Below, in pieces: positions 1 to 7,887 of a stretch of DNA of 46,079 nt. Under the pieces are notes generated by a model. The model was not told where the DNA came from, did not search any database, and worked only from the letters and a program-made list of their open reading frames with translations. The DNA comes from an uncultured Clostridia bacterium (GTDB lineage: Bacteria > Bacillota > Clostridia > Oscillospirales > Acutalibacteraceae). Numbering within the stretch: the first letter of the stretch is position 1; each line of letters begins with the position of its first letter. Location: positions 1 through 46,079 of the forward strand of contig CANQBP010000016.1 of assembly GCA_947589415.1 (NCBI GenBank). Reading direction: 5' to 3'. The position numbers and the translations under genes were made by a program.

Positions 1-135
1 ATGCCCATAAATTTACCCCCACTTGAACTGCAAAGCCAATTCGCCGCCTTTGTAGAACAGACCGACAAATCGAAATTTATCGCTATCAATATAAAGAAAA
101 ATATAAGGAGAGTGAAATTATATGACCAATTTTGA
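1..135 (+). CDS. hsdS: Type I restriction specificity subunit HsdS, 3' end only (partial)
   Basis: The reading frame is open from the window edge to a TGA at 133-135. It encodes LPPLELQSQFAAFVEQTDKSK, the signature of the second conserved helix region near the C-terminus of HsdS proteins. HsdS carries the target-recognition domains of a type I restriction-modification complex. In most HsdS proteins about 20 more helical residues follow this motif; here the frame instead runs through the hsdR ribosome-binding region (IKKNIRRVKLYDQF) and ends 14 bases inside hsdR. The tail therefore looks cut and replaced, which fits recombination among hsdS copies or a gene remnant. The rest of the gene, and any hsdM, lie outside the window. 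Confidence 0.75.
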   Translation: MPINLPPLELQSQFAAFVEQTDKSKFIAINIKKNIRRVKLYDQF

Positions 136-3100
136 ATTTCTGAGCAGTATATCCGTTTACACTCTATTTTCGGCTGCTGCCATCGAAGCCGAAAAGGTCT
201 ACTCCACCTCTCCGGCAATGTGTGCCGTGGGCTGTCGTAAGGCTCTGGAGCTTGCAGTAAAATGGGTGTATTCCGCCGACAACACGATCAGTATGCCTTA
301 TAAGGACAATCTGCAATCGCTGATCCATGAACCGTCATTTCGTTTTGCCCTCGACAGCCGGACCTGGGGAAAGCTGCCCTTTATTATCAAGCTCGGCAAT
401 CTTTCAGTGCATACGGAGAGAACTGTAAATAAGGCTGATGCTCTGCTTGCTCTTGAAAACCTGTTTGAATTTATCGAATGGGTGGACTATCACTATGGCT
501 CGGACTATCAGGAACGGCACTTTGATCCTGCCCTGATACCTTCGGAAAAGATAATTATCGACACCAAAAAAATAAAAGAACAGGAGTCTCTTATTGAGCA
601 GAAGGACAGCGAGATCAAGGCATTACAGGCTAAAATCGCCGAAATGTCGGCTTCCCTCACTGCCGGAAAGGAAGAAAAGCAGAAAAGTCGAACCTTTGCC
701 CCTTCCGATCTCTCGGAGTTCAAAACCCGAAAGATATACATTGATGTTGACCTCAAATCAATGGGCTGGAAGTTCGCCGGTACCGATGCCGATGTCCGGG
801 AAGAATACGAAGTGACCGATATGAACGGTGTTTTCGGACAGAAAGGCTACTGTGACTATGTGCTGTTCGGGCGTGATGGTCTGCCTCTTGCTGTCATAGA
901 AGCAAAAAGGACGAGTAAAGATCCTAATATCGGCAGGAAACAAGCGGTACTTTATGCCGATTGCTTAGAGCGTAAATTCGGGCGCAGACCCATGATGTTT
1001 ACCTCAAATGGCTTTGAAACATACTTTTGGGACGATTTGTCCTCGCCGCAGCGGAAAGTAAGCGGCTTCTTCACAAAATCCGACCTTGAAAAGCTGATGA
1101 ACCGCCGTGAAACCCGCAAGAAGCTCAGCACTATCCCCATAGATGACAGAATTACGGACCGCTATTATCAGAAAGAGGCTATCCGCGCGGTATGTGAGCA
1201 TATCGAGGATGGCTTTCGCAAGGCTCTGCTTGTCATGGCTACAGGTACAGGCAAGACCAGGACAGCTTCAAGCCTGACAGATGTACTGAGCCGCGGCGGC
1301 TATATTACAAATATTCTTTTCCTTGCTGACAGAACAGCTCTTGTCAAGCAGGCTAAAGACGCTTTTAAGAATTATCTGCCCGATATGTCGCTGTGCAACC
1401 TGTGCAATAACAAGGATGATCGAAATGCCCGCATCGTGTTTTCTACTTACCCCACGATATTGAATGCTATTGACAGCACAAAAACAATTGACGGAGTGCC
1501 GCTGTTTTCTCCTGCTCACTTCGACCTTATTATCACGGACGAGAGCCACAGGAGCATTTTTAAGAAATATCGTGCTATCTTTGAGTATTTCGATGCGATC
1601 ATGGTCGGTCTGACAGCTACCCCTAAAACCGATGTTGACCGCAACACATACGATTTCTTTGAAGTCGAGGATGGTGTGCCGACTTATGCATACGATTATG
1701 AAACTGCAGTACATTCCGATCATGTGCTTGTGCCGTATTATAATTATGAAGTAACGACAAAATTTCTTGAAGAAGGTATTACCTATGACGACCTTTCAGA
1801 TGAAGACAAAAAACGCTATGAGGATGATTTTGCCGAGGACGGCTATGTTCCCGATTTTATCCCCTCGGCAGCACTGAACAAGTTTGTTTTCAACGAGAAT
1901 ACTGTTAATACCGTCCTGCAAGACCTTATGGAGCATGGTATCAAAGTCCACGGCGGTGACAGGCTCGGCAAAACGATCATATTCGCTCAGAATAAGGTAC
2001 ACGCTGAATTTGTTGTGCAGTGTTTTAACAAGCTCTATTCGAAACTTGGTAACGGACATTTTGCCCAGCGTGTCACCTGTGATGACAGCTATGCACAAAC
2101 GATTATTGACGATTTCAAGATACCCGATAAAATGCCCGTTATCGCCGTTTCGGTAGATATGATGGACACAGGCATTGATGTTCCCGAATGTGTCAATCTT
2201 GTATTTTTCAAGAAGGTACGCTCAAAAACGAAATTCTGGCAGATGATCGGCAGAGGTACAAGACTTTGCAAAGATCTTTCCTGCATTGACGGTATAGACG
2301 GTGAATACACAGGCAAGTGCCGTTTTCTGATATTCGATTACTGCGGTAACTTTGAGTATTTTAGGGAAAACAAGAACGGCTACGAAACAGGTGAAACAAA
2401 GTCCCTGACCGAAAACATCTACTGCAAGCAGGTTCGACTCATATTCGCATTGCAGGACGGTAATTTCTCCGATGACGCGTATCAGGATTTCCGCAGACAG
2501 CTCACAGATGATTGTCAAAGCGGTGTCAATGCTCTGTCATATGACCTTGTATCAGTAAGGCTCAAAACAGAATACGTCGAGAAATTTAAAAAGCCCCCAA
2601 AATGGGCATCCCTTTCCGATATGGATATATCGGAGCTTCAAAAGCATATTGCTCCTCTTATTACTACAAATGACACAGATGAGTATGCAAAGCGTTTTGA
2701 CAACTTCATGTACGGAATGATGCTTGCAAATATTGATAAGCTGCCTACAATGAATTATCTGAAAAATCAGCTCTGCCTGACTGCTGAAGCATTGGAGCAT
2801 AAAGCCACGATACCTCAGGTCAAGCAGAAACTTTCACTTATCAAGGATATTCAGACAGATACATTCTGGGATAATATCAGTATTCTGACAATGGAAAAAG
2901 TCCGTCAGGAGCTTCGTGACCTGATGCAGTTCCTCATTGGCGGAGGAGAAAAGCCGAAGATATTTACAAAACTCGATGATCCTGTTCTTGGCAGCAAGGA
3001 GGGCGATGTTCTTGGTGCGGCATACGACTTTGAGGACTATCGAAAGAAGGTCAACCGCTATGTTGAGGAGCATAAGAACGATACCGTTATCTATAAACTG

Positions 3101-3496
3101 AACCATAATCTCCCGCTTTCAAAAGCAGATTATGCGGAACTTGAAAGGATACTCACGCAGGAGCTTGGTAACAGCGAGGATTACAAGCGAGAGTATGGTG
3201 ACACTCCCTTTGGTTTGCTGATCCGCAAGATAGCAAAGCTCGATCATGACAGTGCTATGTCTGCATTTTCTTCATTTATCAATGACAGCTCGCTCAATCA
3301 GAAACAGATCGAATTTATTCTGAAAATCATCAACCATATTGAAAATAACGGCTATATCGAGGATATTAAAATACTGATGAAACCGCCTTTTGATAAACCC
3401 TACAGCTTTATCAAGATGTTTGATTCTAAAACAAGAAATGCTATACTGCTGACTATTGAGAGTATCAAGAATAATGCTTTGCAGGTAGTGGCATAA
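122..3496 (+). CDS. hsdR: Type I restriction endonuclease R subunit HsdR (EcoEI/EcoAI-like)
   Basis: ATP-dependent DNA translocase and nuclease of a type I restriction complex, 1124 residues. Residues 1-135 look like a DUF4145 helical domain, followed by a coiled coil (about 150-185). The nuclease core shows a PD-(D/E)xK pattern with D245 and E260-A-K262. The SF2 motor follows: Walker A TGTGKT at 374-379, DESH box at 473-476, motif III LTATP near 497-501, and motif VI QMIGRGTRL near residue 710. The C-terminal 400 residues match the EcoEI-type R subunit tail. The start at 122 follows AAGGAGAG by 7-8 bases and overlaps the hsdS frame. No frameshift is visible, so the motor and nuclease appear intact. 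Whether the system works depends on hsdM and hsdS outside the window. Confidence 0.93.
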   Translation: MTNFEFLSSISVYTLFSAAAIEAEKVYSTSPAMCAVGCRKALELAVKWVYSADNTISMPYKDNLQSLIHEPSFRFALDSRTWGKLPFIIKLGNLSVHTERTVNKADALLALENLFEFIEWVDYHYGSDYQERHFDPALIPSEKIIIDTKKIKEQESLIEQKDSEIKALQAKIAEMSASLTAGKEEKQKSRTFAPSDLSEFKTRKIYIDVDLKSMGWKFAGTDADVREEYEVTDMNGVFGQKGYCDYVLFGRDGLPLAVIEAKRTSKDPNIGRKQAVLYADCLERKFGRRPMMFTSNGFETYFWDDLSSPQRKVSGFFTKSDLEKLMNRRETRKKLSTIPIDDRITDRYYQKEAIRAVCEHIEDGFRKALLVMATGTGKTRTASSLTDVLSRGGYITNILFLADRTALVKQAKDAFKNYLPDMSLCNLCNNKDDRNARIVFSTYPTILNAIDSTKTIDGVPLFSPAHFDLIITDESHRSIFKKYRAIFEYFDAIMVGLTATPKTDVDRNTYDFFEVEDGVPTYAYDYETAVHSDHVLVPYYNYEVTTKFLEEGITYDDLSDEDKKRYEDDFAEDGYVPDFIPSAALNKFVFNENTVNTVLQDLMEHGIKVHGGDRLGKTIIFAQNKVHAEFVVQCFNKLYSKLGNGHFAQRVTCDDSYAQTIIDDFKIPDKMPVIAVSVDMMDTGIDVPECVNLVFFKKVRSKTKFWQMIGRGTRLCKDLSCIDGIDGEYTGKCRFLIFDYCGNFEYFRENKNGYETGETKSLTENIYCKQVRLIFALQDGNFSDDAYQDFRRQLTDDCQSGVNALSYDLVSVRLKTEYVEKFKKPPKWASLSDMDISELQKHIAPLITTNDTDEYAKRFDNFMYGMMLANIDKLPTMNYLKNQLCLTAEALEHKATIPQVKQKLSLIKDIQTDTFWDNISILTMEKVRQELRDLMQFLIGGGEKPKIFTKLDDPVLGSKEGDVLGAAYDFEDYRKKVNRYVEEHKNDTVIYKLNHNLPLSKADYAELERILTQELGNSEDYKREYGDTPFGLLIRKIAKLDHDSAMSAFSSFINDSSLNQKQIEFILKIINHIENNGYIEDIKILMKPPFDKPYSFIKMFDSKTRNAILLTIESIKNNALQVVA

Positions 3497-3566
3497 AACA
3501 AATAGGATATAAATCTGACGCTTCATGTTGCAGATAATAAAAACTATAAAACATGACAAATAAACA

Positions 3567-3613
3567 CAGTGCGGTACCTTAATTTCTCCTCAATGGTACT
3601 GCACTGTTTTTTG
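3567..3613 (+). terminator. Intrinsic terminator after hsdR
   Basis: A 12-bp stem (CAGTGCGGTACC pairing with GGTACTGCACTG, one G-U pair) with a 16-base loop is followed by six T residues. It sits 70 bases after the hsdR stop codon. Confidence 0.85.
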
Positions 3614-3687
3614 GCTTTATCAAACAATATATAAGCAAATCATTCTACAATAGAATAATCAAAATATCAAAACTGCCTGTTGATATT

Positions 3688-3717
3688 TGTTTTGTTCAGA
3701 GGGATATATAGTATAAT
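3688..3717 (+). promoter_or_regulatory. Sigma-A-like promoter with no clear gene
   Basis: TTGTTT, 18 bases, TATAAT. It points into the 3.72-3.98 kb stretch, which has only short broken reading frames. Confidence 0.45.
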
Positions 3718-3984
3718 GTAAGCGTTGCTGTTGCAAACTATACATATCTATTCCGTAGAAATCCAAGATTATTTGGAGAGCAAAAAAGAAATATGGAAAT
3801 TGAAAGATTTGCCCATTGCTCCTGTCAAACACAAAAAATCCATACTATCAAAAATACTTTATCCCGTGATAATGCTAATGGCATACATTTTAGTGGTGTA
3901 AGTTATGATCAGATGATTGGTAAAATTCCAAAGAATTCTTATAGATGGAATTAAAAAGCATTGTAATGTAGAGTATGAATATTT
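3718..3984 (+). pseudogene. Decayed coding sequence, family not recognised
   Basis: With the preceding terminator and promoter this fills the 488-base gap after hsdR. No intact gene is visible. Three plus-strand frames each carry a protein-like stretch in turn. One frame, entered from about 3724, reads NYTYLFRRNPRLFGEQK and continues as a 54-residue frame from ATG 3793. The frame beside it reads LKDLPIAPVKHKKSILSK and ends with a hydrophobic segment (ILYPVIMLMAYILVV) and a stop near 3900. A third frame starts at TTG 3917. This pattern suggests an old gene broken by indels, perhaps for a membrane protein, downstream of a surviving promoter. I do not recognise the parent family; chance open frames in AT-rich DNA remain possible. 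Confidence 0.3.
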
Positions 3985-4671
3985 TTATGACAACAACTTA
4001 TTTCTGTATTCTTCCGCACTCTGTAATAATTCCTCGTCTGTTCCGTCTGTATTGACTTCATCAAAGTTTTGGCATATTCTCCGTAGTCTTTTCAGAGTTA
4101 CTTCAATACCTCTGTTCTTAGTTACCAAAATCCGACGCATCTCAAACATAAACTCTTTCATTTCCTTGTTGGCTTCTTTATCATAATCGTCATCTCTGAT
4201 GATTACACAGCCACTTTCGTATTTTCTGAGGAAACTCTCGCAAACTTGCTCAATAATAATTCTTGCCTCATATACAGACATTTCAAGAATACAGGCGGCT
4301 GCATGATAATGCCCGCCTCCGCCAAAAAACCGGAATATTTCATCAGCAGAAATGCTGTCACTTGTTCTCATAGAGCATCTGGTGTTACCGTCCGGCATTT
4401 CACGGATAGTAACCCCTATTTTTACACCTTCAACCTGATCTACAAAAGAGTTTATTCCTTCAAGTTCAGAATCCTTTATGTCAGCCGTCTTTAAATCATT
4501 CAATGTAATTATGCCTGTCAGAATCTGATCATTACAGCTAAAATGAAAACTGTTTTTCAAAAGCTCCTCCAAAGCCATTCTCTGCTTTGACTTAACAAAC
4601 ATATTCTTACGCCCAATACCGGCGATATCGACTTCACAGTCTGCCAATTCTTCAAGAGAAATTGATTTCAT
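3985..4671 (-). CDS. DHHA1-domain protein lacking the DHH catalytic domain (NrnA-like C-terminus)
   Basis: The protein has 228 residues. Around residues 90-125 it reads EGVKIGVTIREMPDG, then RCSMRTSDSISADEIFRFF and GGGGHYHAAAC. This matches the DHHA1 substrate-binding domain of NrnA/RecJ-family phosphoesterases, whose hallmark is GGGGHxxAAG. In NrnA the metal-binding DHH domain of about 180 residues comes first; it is absent here, so nanoRNase or pAp-phosphatase activity is not expected. A charged extension of about 80 residues follows the DHHA1 domain. The second ATG was chosen because GGAGG lies 6 bases upstream of it and only 3 bases from the first. It begins 11 bases after the NUDIX gene, so the two are probably co-transcribed. 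It could be a truncated remnant or a repurposed nucleotide-binding protein. Confidence 0.6.
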   Translation of the reverse strand: MKSISLEELADCEVDIAGIGRKNMFVKSKQRMALEELLKNSFHFSCNDQILTGIITLNDLKTADIKDSELEGINSFVDQVEGVKIGVTIREMPDGNTRCSMRTSDSISADEIFRFFGGGGHYHAAACILEMSVYEARIIIEQVCESFLRKYESGCVIIRDDDYDKEANKEMKEFMFEMRRILVTKNRGIEVTLKRLRRICQNFDEVNTDGTDEELLQSAEEYRNKLLS

Positions 4672-4682
4672 CATTAACCTCC

Positions 4683-5114
4683 TTAAAACAAGTTCTTATC
4701 CCGACAATGCTGTGCGATCAAAAGGCAGTGTAGTATATTCCCATCTCCTGCAAATATTTCTGTATTATCAAAGTCTGCACCTTCAATGCTGATCCACTCA
4801 AGCTCATTGCCGCCTGATTCCTGAACAAGTTCAACTTCCTTTGTCAATCTGCATACATAGCACTCTATAATTCTATTCGTGCGGTAATATGTAACATCCG
4901 TCAAATGATAAAGCGTAGTGATTGATTCTTTGTCTATACCTGTTTCTTCTTCAAGTTCACGATAAGCCGCATCAAGAAAAGTTTCTCCTTCTTCCCACTT
5001 ACCTCCGGGAAAGTTCAGCTCTCCGATATAGGGAGGATTTTTTCTTTTGCAAAACAGTATTCTGCTGTTATCGGAACTGTATACCATAAAATATATACAT
5101 GGTAATTTTATCAT
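4683..5114 (-). CDS. NUDIX hydrolase
   Basis: A 143-residue single-domain NUDIX protein. The Nudix box (G-x5-E-x7-REUxEExGU) spans residues 38-60, with G38, E44, R52, E53, E56 and E57 in place. These enzymes hydrolyse nucleoside diphosphates linked to another group; MutT-like clean-up is one common role, but the substrate cannot be read from the sequence. It heads a two-gene minus-strand unit with the DHHA1 protein. A TATAAT (plus-strand 5125-5130) lies only about 10 bases from the ATG and no Shine-Dalgarno is visible, so a leaderless message is possible. Confidence 0.85.
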   Translation of the reverse strand: MIKLPCIYFMVYSSDNSRILFCKRKNPPYIGELNFPGGKWEEGETFLDAAYRELEEETGIDKESITTLYHLTDVTYYRTNRIIECYVCRLTKEVELVQESGGNELEWISIEGADFDNTEIFAGDGNILHCLLIAQHCRDKNLF

Positions 5115-5209
5115 ATTCTACATAATTATACAAGTTATATATTTTTATTCACTTTTTGTATTTTCTTTTAATCACTTTTCATTGAAATACAAAAAAATAT
5201 ACCGTTTTC

Positions 5210-5238
5210 TTGACTTTCAGGTTCTCTCATGATATACT
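5210..5238 (+). promoter_or_regulatory. Sigma-A-like promoter of the metal exporter
   Basis: TTGACT, 17 bases, TATACT. The expected transcription start near 5245 lies about 12 bases before the riboswitch-like element. Confidence 0.8.
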
Positions 5239-5255
5239 TAGGCATAATATATATT

Positions 5256-5330
5256 ATACTGAACAGGAGAAGTTTTCGCTTTATCCGGGTCATATTCATG
5301 ACAGCGGTGCAGTTGCCCGCGGGACAGTGA
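5256..5330 (+). ncRNA. Candidate NiCo (czcD-type) riboswitch aptamer
   Basis: The RNA opens with ACTGAACAGG and closes with GGGACAGT, so that ACTG (5258-5261) pairs with CAGT (5325-5328) as the closing helix. These flanks match those I recall for the NiCo cobalt/nickel riboswitch (ACUGAGCAGG and GGGACAGU). Inside are a CCGGGTCAT/ATGAC hairpin and a GCGG/CCGC hairpin, giving a multi-way junction. Its 3' strand is shared with the terminator at 5317-5357, as expected for a switch that turns transcription on when ligand stabilises the aptamer. The downstream gene is a CDF exporter, the classical NiCo target. The assignment is from memory of the consensus, not a covariance search. Confidence 0.68.
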
Positions 5331-5357
5331 TTTTGATTACTGTACCTGCGGTTTTTT
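5317..5357 (+). terminator. Conditional terminator of the metal-exporter leader
   Basis: CCGCGGGACAGT (5317-5328) pairs with ACTGTACCTGCGG (5339-5351) with one bulge, followed by TTTTTT. It uses the 3' strand of the aptamer closing helix, so the two structures exclude each other. Confidence 0.8.
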
Positions 5358-5381
5358 AATACCCGAAAGAGAAGTGATAAT

Positions 5382-6290
5382 ATGAGTATTTATCCTCCCG
5401 CTTCAATTAGAAACAATGATAAAAATGAGTTACGGACAGCGGTCAAGGTTTCAGTGATAAGTATTATTTCAAATACCGTTCTTTCACTGTTCAAACTTGC
5501 TGCGGGATTTTTTGCAAATTCCGGTGCTATGGTAAGTGACGGTATTCATTCCGCTTCCGATGTCTTTAGCAGTATTATAGTGATAATCGGAGTAAAATTG
5601 GCAGGAGATAAACCCGATAGCGAACACCCGTACGGTCACGAACGCTTTGAATGTGTTGCCGCGATAGTACTTGCCGTACTTTTGTTTTTTACCGGAGTAA
5701 CAATCGGAGCAGAGGCGGCGGAAGATATATATTCCGGCAGCTATAAGGATTTTGTCCCGCCGGGAATATTTGCGCTTATAGCCGCTGTTGTTTCCATTGC
5801 CGTGAAAGAGGCTATGTTTCACTACACCAAACATTATGCAAAAATCATAGATTCGGGTGCGGTTATGGCAGATGCCTGGCATCACCGCAGCGATGCCATG
5901 TCATCTGTCGGCGCACTTATAGGAATAATCGGGGCAAGAAGCGGATTGCCCATACTTGAACCCGTTGCAAGCATTCTGATATGTCTGTTTATTATTAAGG
6001 CGGCATTCGATATTTTTAAAGATGCAGTAAACAAAATGGTCGATCGTTCATGTGATGATGAAACAGAAGATGCGATCCGTGAATGTGTTCTTGCACATAG
6101 AGATGTAATCGGAATCGACCTGCTGAAAACAAGAATTTTCGGAAATAAAATATATGCTGATATAGAAATATGCGTGGACGGAAACAAAACTCTAAGTGAG
6201 AGCCACGAAATTGCCGAACAGGTGCATAACTCCGTTGAAGAAAATTTCCCTAAGCTCAAACATATTATGGTTCATGTAAATCCGGAATAA
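5382..6290 (+). CDS. Cation diffusion facilitator (CDF) divalent metal exporter
   Basis: A 302-residue inner-membrane antiporter that exports divalent metals. The two metal-site motifs are present: SDGIHSASD with D53, H56, D60 in helix II, and DAWHHRSD with D164, H167/H168, D171 in helix V. Six hydrophobic segments precede a cytoplasmic ferredoxin-like domain of about 90 residues (ending KHIMVHVNPE). The start follows AGAGAAG by 8 bases. It is preceded by its own promoter and a NiCo-like riboswitch, so Co2+/Ni2+ export is the best guess. The length and domain order are normal for bacterial CDF proteins. Confidence 0.9.
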   Translation: MSIYPPASIRNNDKNELRTAVKVSVISIISNTVLSLFKLAAGFFANSGAMVSDGIHSASDVFSSIIVIIGVKLAGDKPDSEHPYGHERFECVAAIVLAVLLFFTGVTIGAEAAEDIYSGSYKDFVPPGIFALIAAVVSIAVKEAMFHYTKHYAKIIDSGAVMADAWHHRSDAMSSVGALIGIIGARSGLPILEPVASILICLFIIKAAFDIFKDAVNKMVDRSCDDETEDAIRECVLAHRDVIGIDLLKTRIFGNKIYADIEICVDGNKTLSESHEIAEQVHNSVEENFPKLKHIMVHVNPE

Positions 6291-6306
6291 AAATTTAGTA
6301 TTCCTA

Positions 6307-6335
6307 TTGAAAAAAATAGCAGGTTATGGTAACAT
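6307..6335 (+). promoter_or_regulatory. Candidate promoter of the hydrogenase maturation operon
   Basis: TTGAAA, 17 bases, TAACAT. It would give a leader of about 170 bases before the first gene. Confidence 0.45.
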
Positions 6336-6425
6336 TAGTTTAGGTTGAACATATAAGCTGCCTGCTTGATGTAAAACCGTATCAAAAATAACTGCTTCTA
6401 AGGTCAAAGGCTTCTCCTGAACCAA

Positions 6426-6486
6426 AGGGTGTGTAAAATACTTCGTTCAAATCAGCACCCTTGTATTATTCACGGGTGCTTTTCCT
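6426..6486 (+). promoter_or_regulatory. Attenuator-like leader of the hydrogenase maturation operon
   Basis: AGCACCC (6454-6460) pairs with GGGTGCT (6474-6480) just before TTTTCCTTT, forming a terminator-like hairpin 25 bases before the Shine-Dalgarno. An upstream AGGGTG (6426-6431) can instead pair with CACCCT (6456-6461), which would break the hairpin. Further upstream AGCAGG (6318-6323) is complementary to CCTGCT (6361-6366). Mutually exclusive pairings in a long leader suggest attenuation or a riboswitch. It may alternatively be a plain terminator for the metal exporter. Confidence 0.45.
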
Positions 6487-6512
6487 TTACGGGCAAATAA
6501 GGAGAGATTTTT

Positions 6513-6758
6513 ATGGAAAGTCATGTATCAATAATCGGTATCATAGTCGAAAATCTTGATTCCACGGATAAACTCAACGAGCTTTTGCATGAATATGCTA
6601 ATTTTATTATAGGCAGAATGGGTCTGCCCTATCATAAAAAAAATGTCAATATTATAAGTATTGCTCTTGATGCACCCGCTGATGTCATCAATACTCTTTC
6701 GGGAAAAATCGGTATGCTTGACGGAATAAGCTCAAAGGTGGTATTTTCCAATAAATGA
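6513..6758 (+). CDS. TM1266-family hydrogenase-system regulator (ACT-like)
   Basis: An 81-residue protein resembling the TM1266 family that accompanies [FeFe]-hydrogenase genes. It has an ACT-like alternating beta/alpha pattern (VSIIGIIVEN at the start, NVNIISIALDAPADVIN in the middle, SKVVFSNK at the end) and no catalytic motif. AAGGAG lies 9 bases before the ATG. The stop overlaps the hydE start in ATGA, so the two are translationally coupled. The family's regulatory role is suggested from context and is not well established. Confidence 0.8.
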   Translation: MESHVSIIGIIVENLDSTDKLNELLHEYANFIIGRMGLPYHKKNVNIISIALDAPADVINTLSGKIGMLDGISSKVVFSNK

Positions 6759-7828
6759 AAAGTCTTATTGACAAACTCGAAAAAAACTCTATTCTAAAAT
6801 TATCGGAATATACCGAACTAATAAAAGGTTTTACTCCGGAACTGTCAGAATATCTTTTCCGAAAATCAAGGGAAATACGGCATAAATATTATCGGCACGA
6901 TGTATATATACGTGGTTTGATCGAATTTACGAATTACTGTAAAAATGATTGTCTGTACTGCGGGATAAGGCGCAGCAATAAAAATGCCGAACGTTACAGG
7001 CTTACTAAGGAACAAATTCTGAGCTGCTGCGAAAACGGTTATTCCCTCGGATTTCGCACATTTGTACTTCAAGGCGGTGAAGATCCCTATTTTACGGACG
7101 AAAGAATAGTTGATACGGTTCGGTCTATAAGGAAAAAATATCCCGATTGTGCTATAACACTTTCGATCGGTGAAAAAAGCTATGACAGCTATAAGGCTTT
7201 TTTTGATGCAGGTGCAGACAGATATCTTCTGCGCCATGAAACAGCCGATTGCGAACATTACGGTAAGCTCCACCCGAAAGAATTGAGTTGTGAAAACCGC
7301 AAACAATGTCTTTATAACCTTAAAAAAATCGGTTATCAGGTAGGCTGCGGTTTTATGGTAGGCTCACCTTATCAGACTGCGGAAAATCTTGCGAAAGACC
7401 TTCTTTTCATAAAAGAACTTCAGCCGCAAATGGTCGGTATCGGTCCGTTTATCGCACAACATGATACTCCGTTTAAGGATTTTAAAAGCGGAACGCTTGA
7501 ACTTAGCCTTTTTATGTTAGGTCTTGTACGTCTTACGCTCCCCGATGTACTCCTCCCTTCGACAACGGCTTTGGGTACGATCCACCCGCAGGGAAGAGAA
7601 TTGGGAATACTTGCCGGTGCAAATGTTGTTATGCCGAATTTATCACCAACGAACGTCAGAAATAAATATCTGCTGTATGACAATAAGATATGTACGGGAG
7701 ATGAGGCGGCGGAATGCAGGCATTGTATGGAACTGAGAATGAAAAGTATCGGTTATAATGTTGTGGTAGACAGAGGAGATGCCGTAAATTTCCGCAAATC
7801 CGCCCGTCTTAGCGAAAATCACATATAA
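6755..7828 (+). CDS. hydE: [FeFe]-hydrogenase maturation radical SAM enzyme HydE
   Basis: A 357-residue radical SAM enzyme of the BioB/HydE branch that helps build the two-iron subcluster of [FeFe] hydrogenase. The SAM-cluster motif is C62-x3-C66-x2-C69 (NYCKNDCLYCG). The typical HydE region RHKYYRHDVYIRGLIEFTN precedes it, and LRHETADCEHYGKLHP and QVGCGFMVGSPYQT follow. A C-terminal triad C313-x7-C321-x2-C324 matches the spacing of the accessory iron-sulfur site of Thermotoga HydE. It sits between the TM1266-like gene and hydF, which supports HydE over biotin synthase or ThiH. It ends 59 bases before hydF. Confidence 0.95.
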   Translation: MKSLIDKLEKNSILKLSEYTELIKGFTPELSEYLFRKSREIRHKYYRHDVYIRGLIEFTNYCKNDCLYCGIRRSNKNAERYRLTKEQILSCCENGYSLGFRTFVLQGGEDPYFTDERIVDTVRSIRKKYPDCAITLSIGEKSYDSYKAFFDAGADRYLLRHETADCEHYGKLHPKELSCENRKQCLYNLKKIGYQVGCGFMVGSPYQTAENLAKDLLFIKELQPQMVGIGPFIAQHDTPFKDFKSGTLELSLFMLGLVRLTLPDVLLPSTTALGTIHPQGRELGILAGANVVMPNLSPTNVRNKYLLYDNKICTGDEAAECRHCMELRMKSIGYNVVVDRGDAVNFRKSARLSENHI

Positions 7829-7887
7829 GAAAACCATGCGGTAAATGAAAAAGTACAATTTTAAAATAAGGAATAAGGAGAATTGTT

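Noticed and set aside
1268-1723. A 151-codon minus-strand frame opposite hsdR
   Set aside because: It is antisense to the conserved helicase motifs, and no family motif or ribosome site was seen.
3917-4186. An 89-codon plus-strand frame overlapping the DHHA1 gene
   Set aside because: Most of it is antisense to the DHHA1 gene and it has no ribosome site at its TTG start; only the first part may be old coding sequence.
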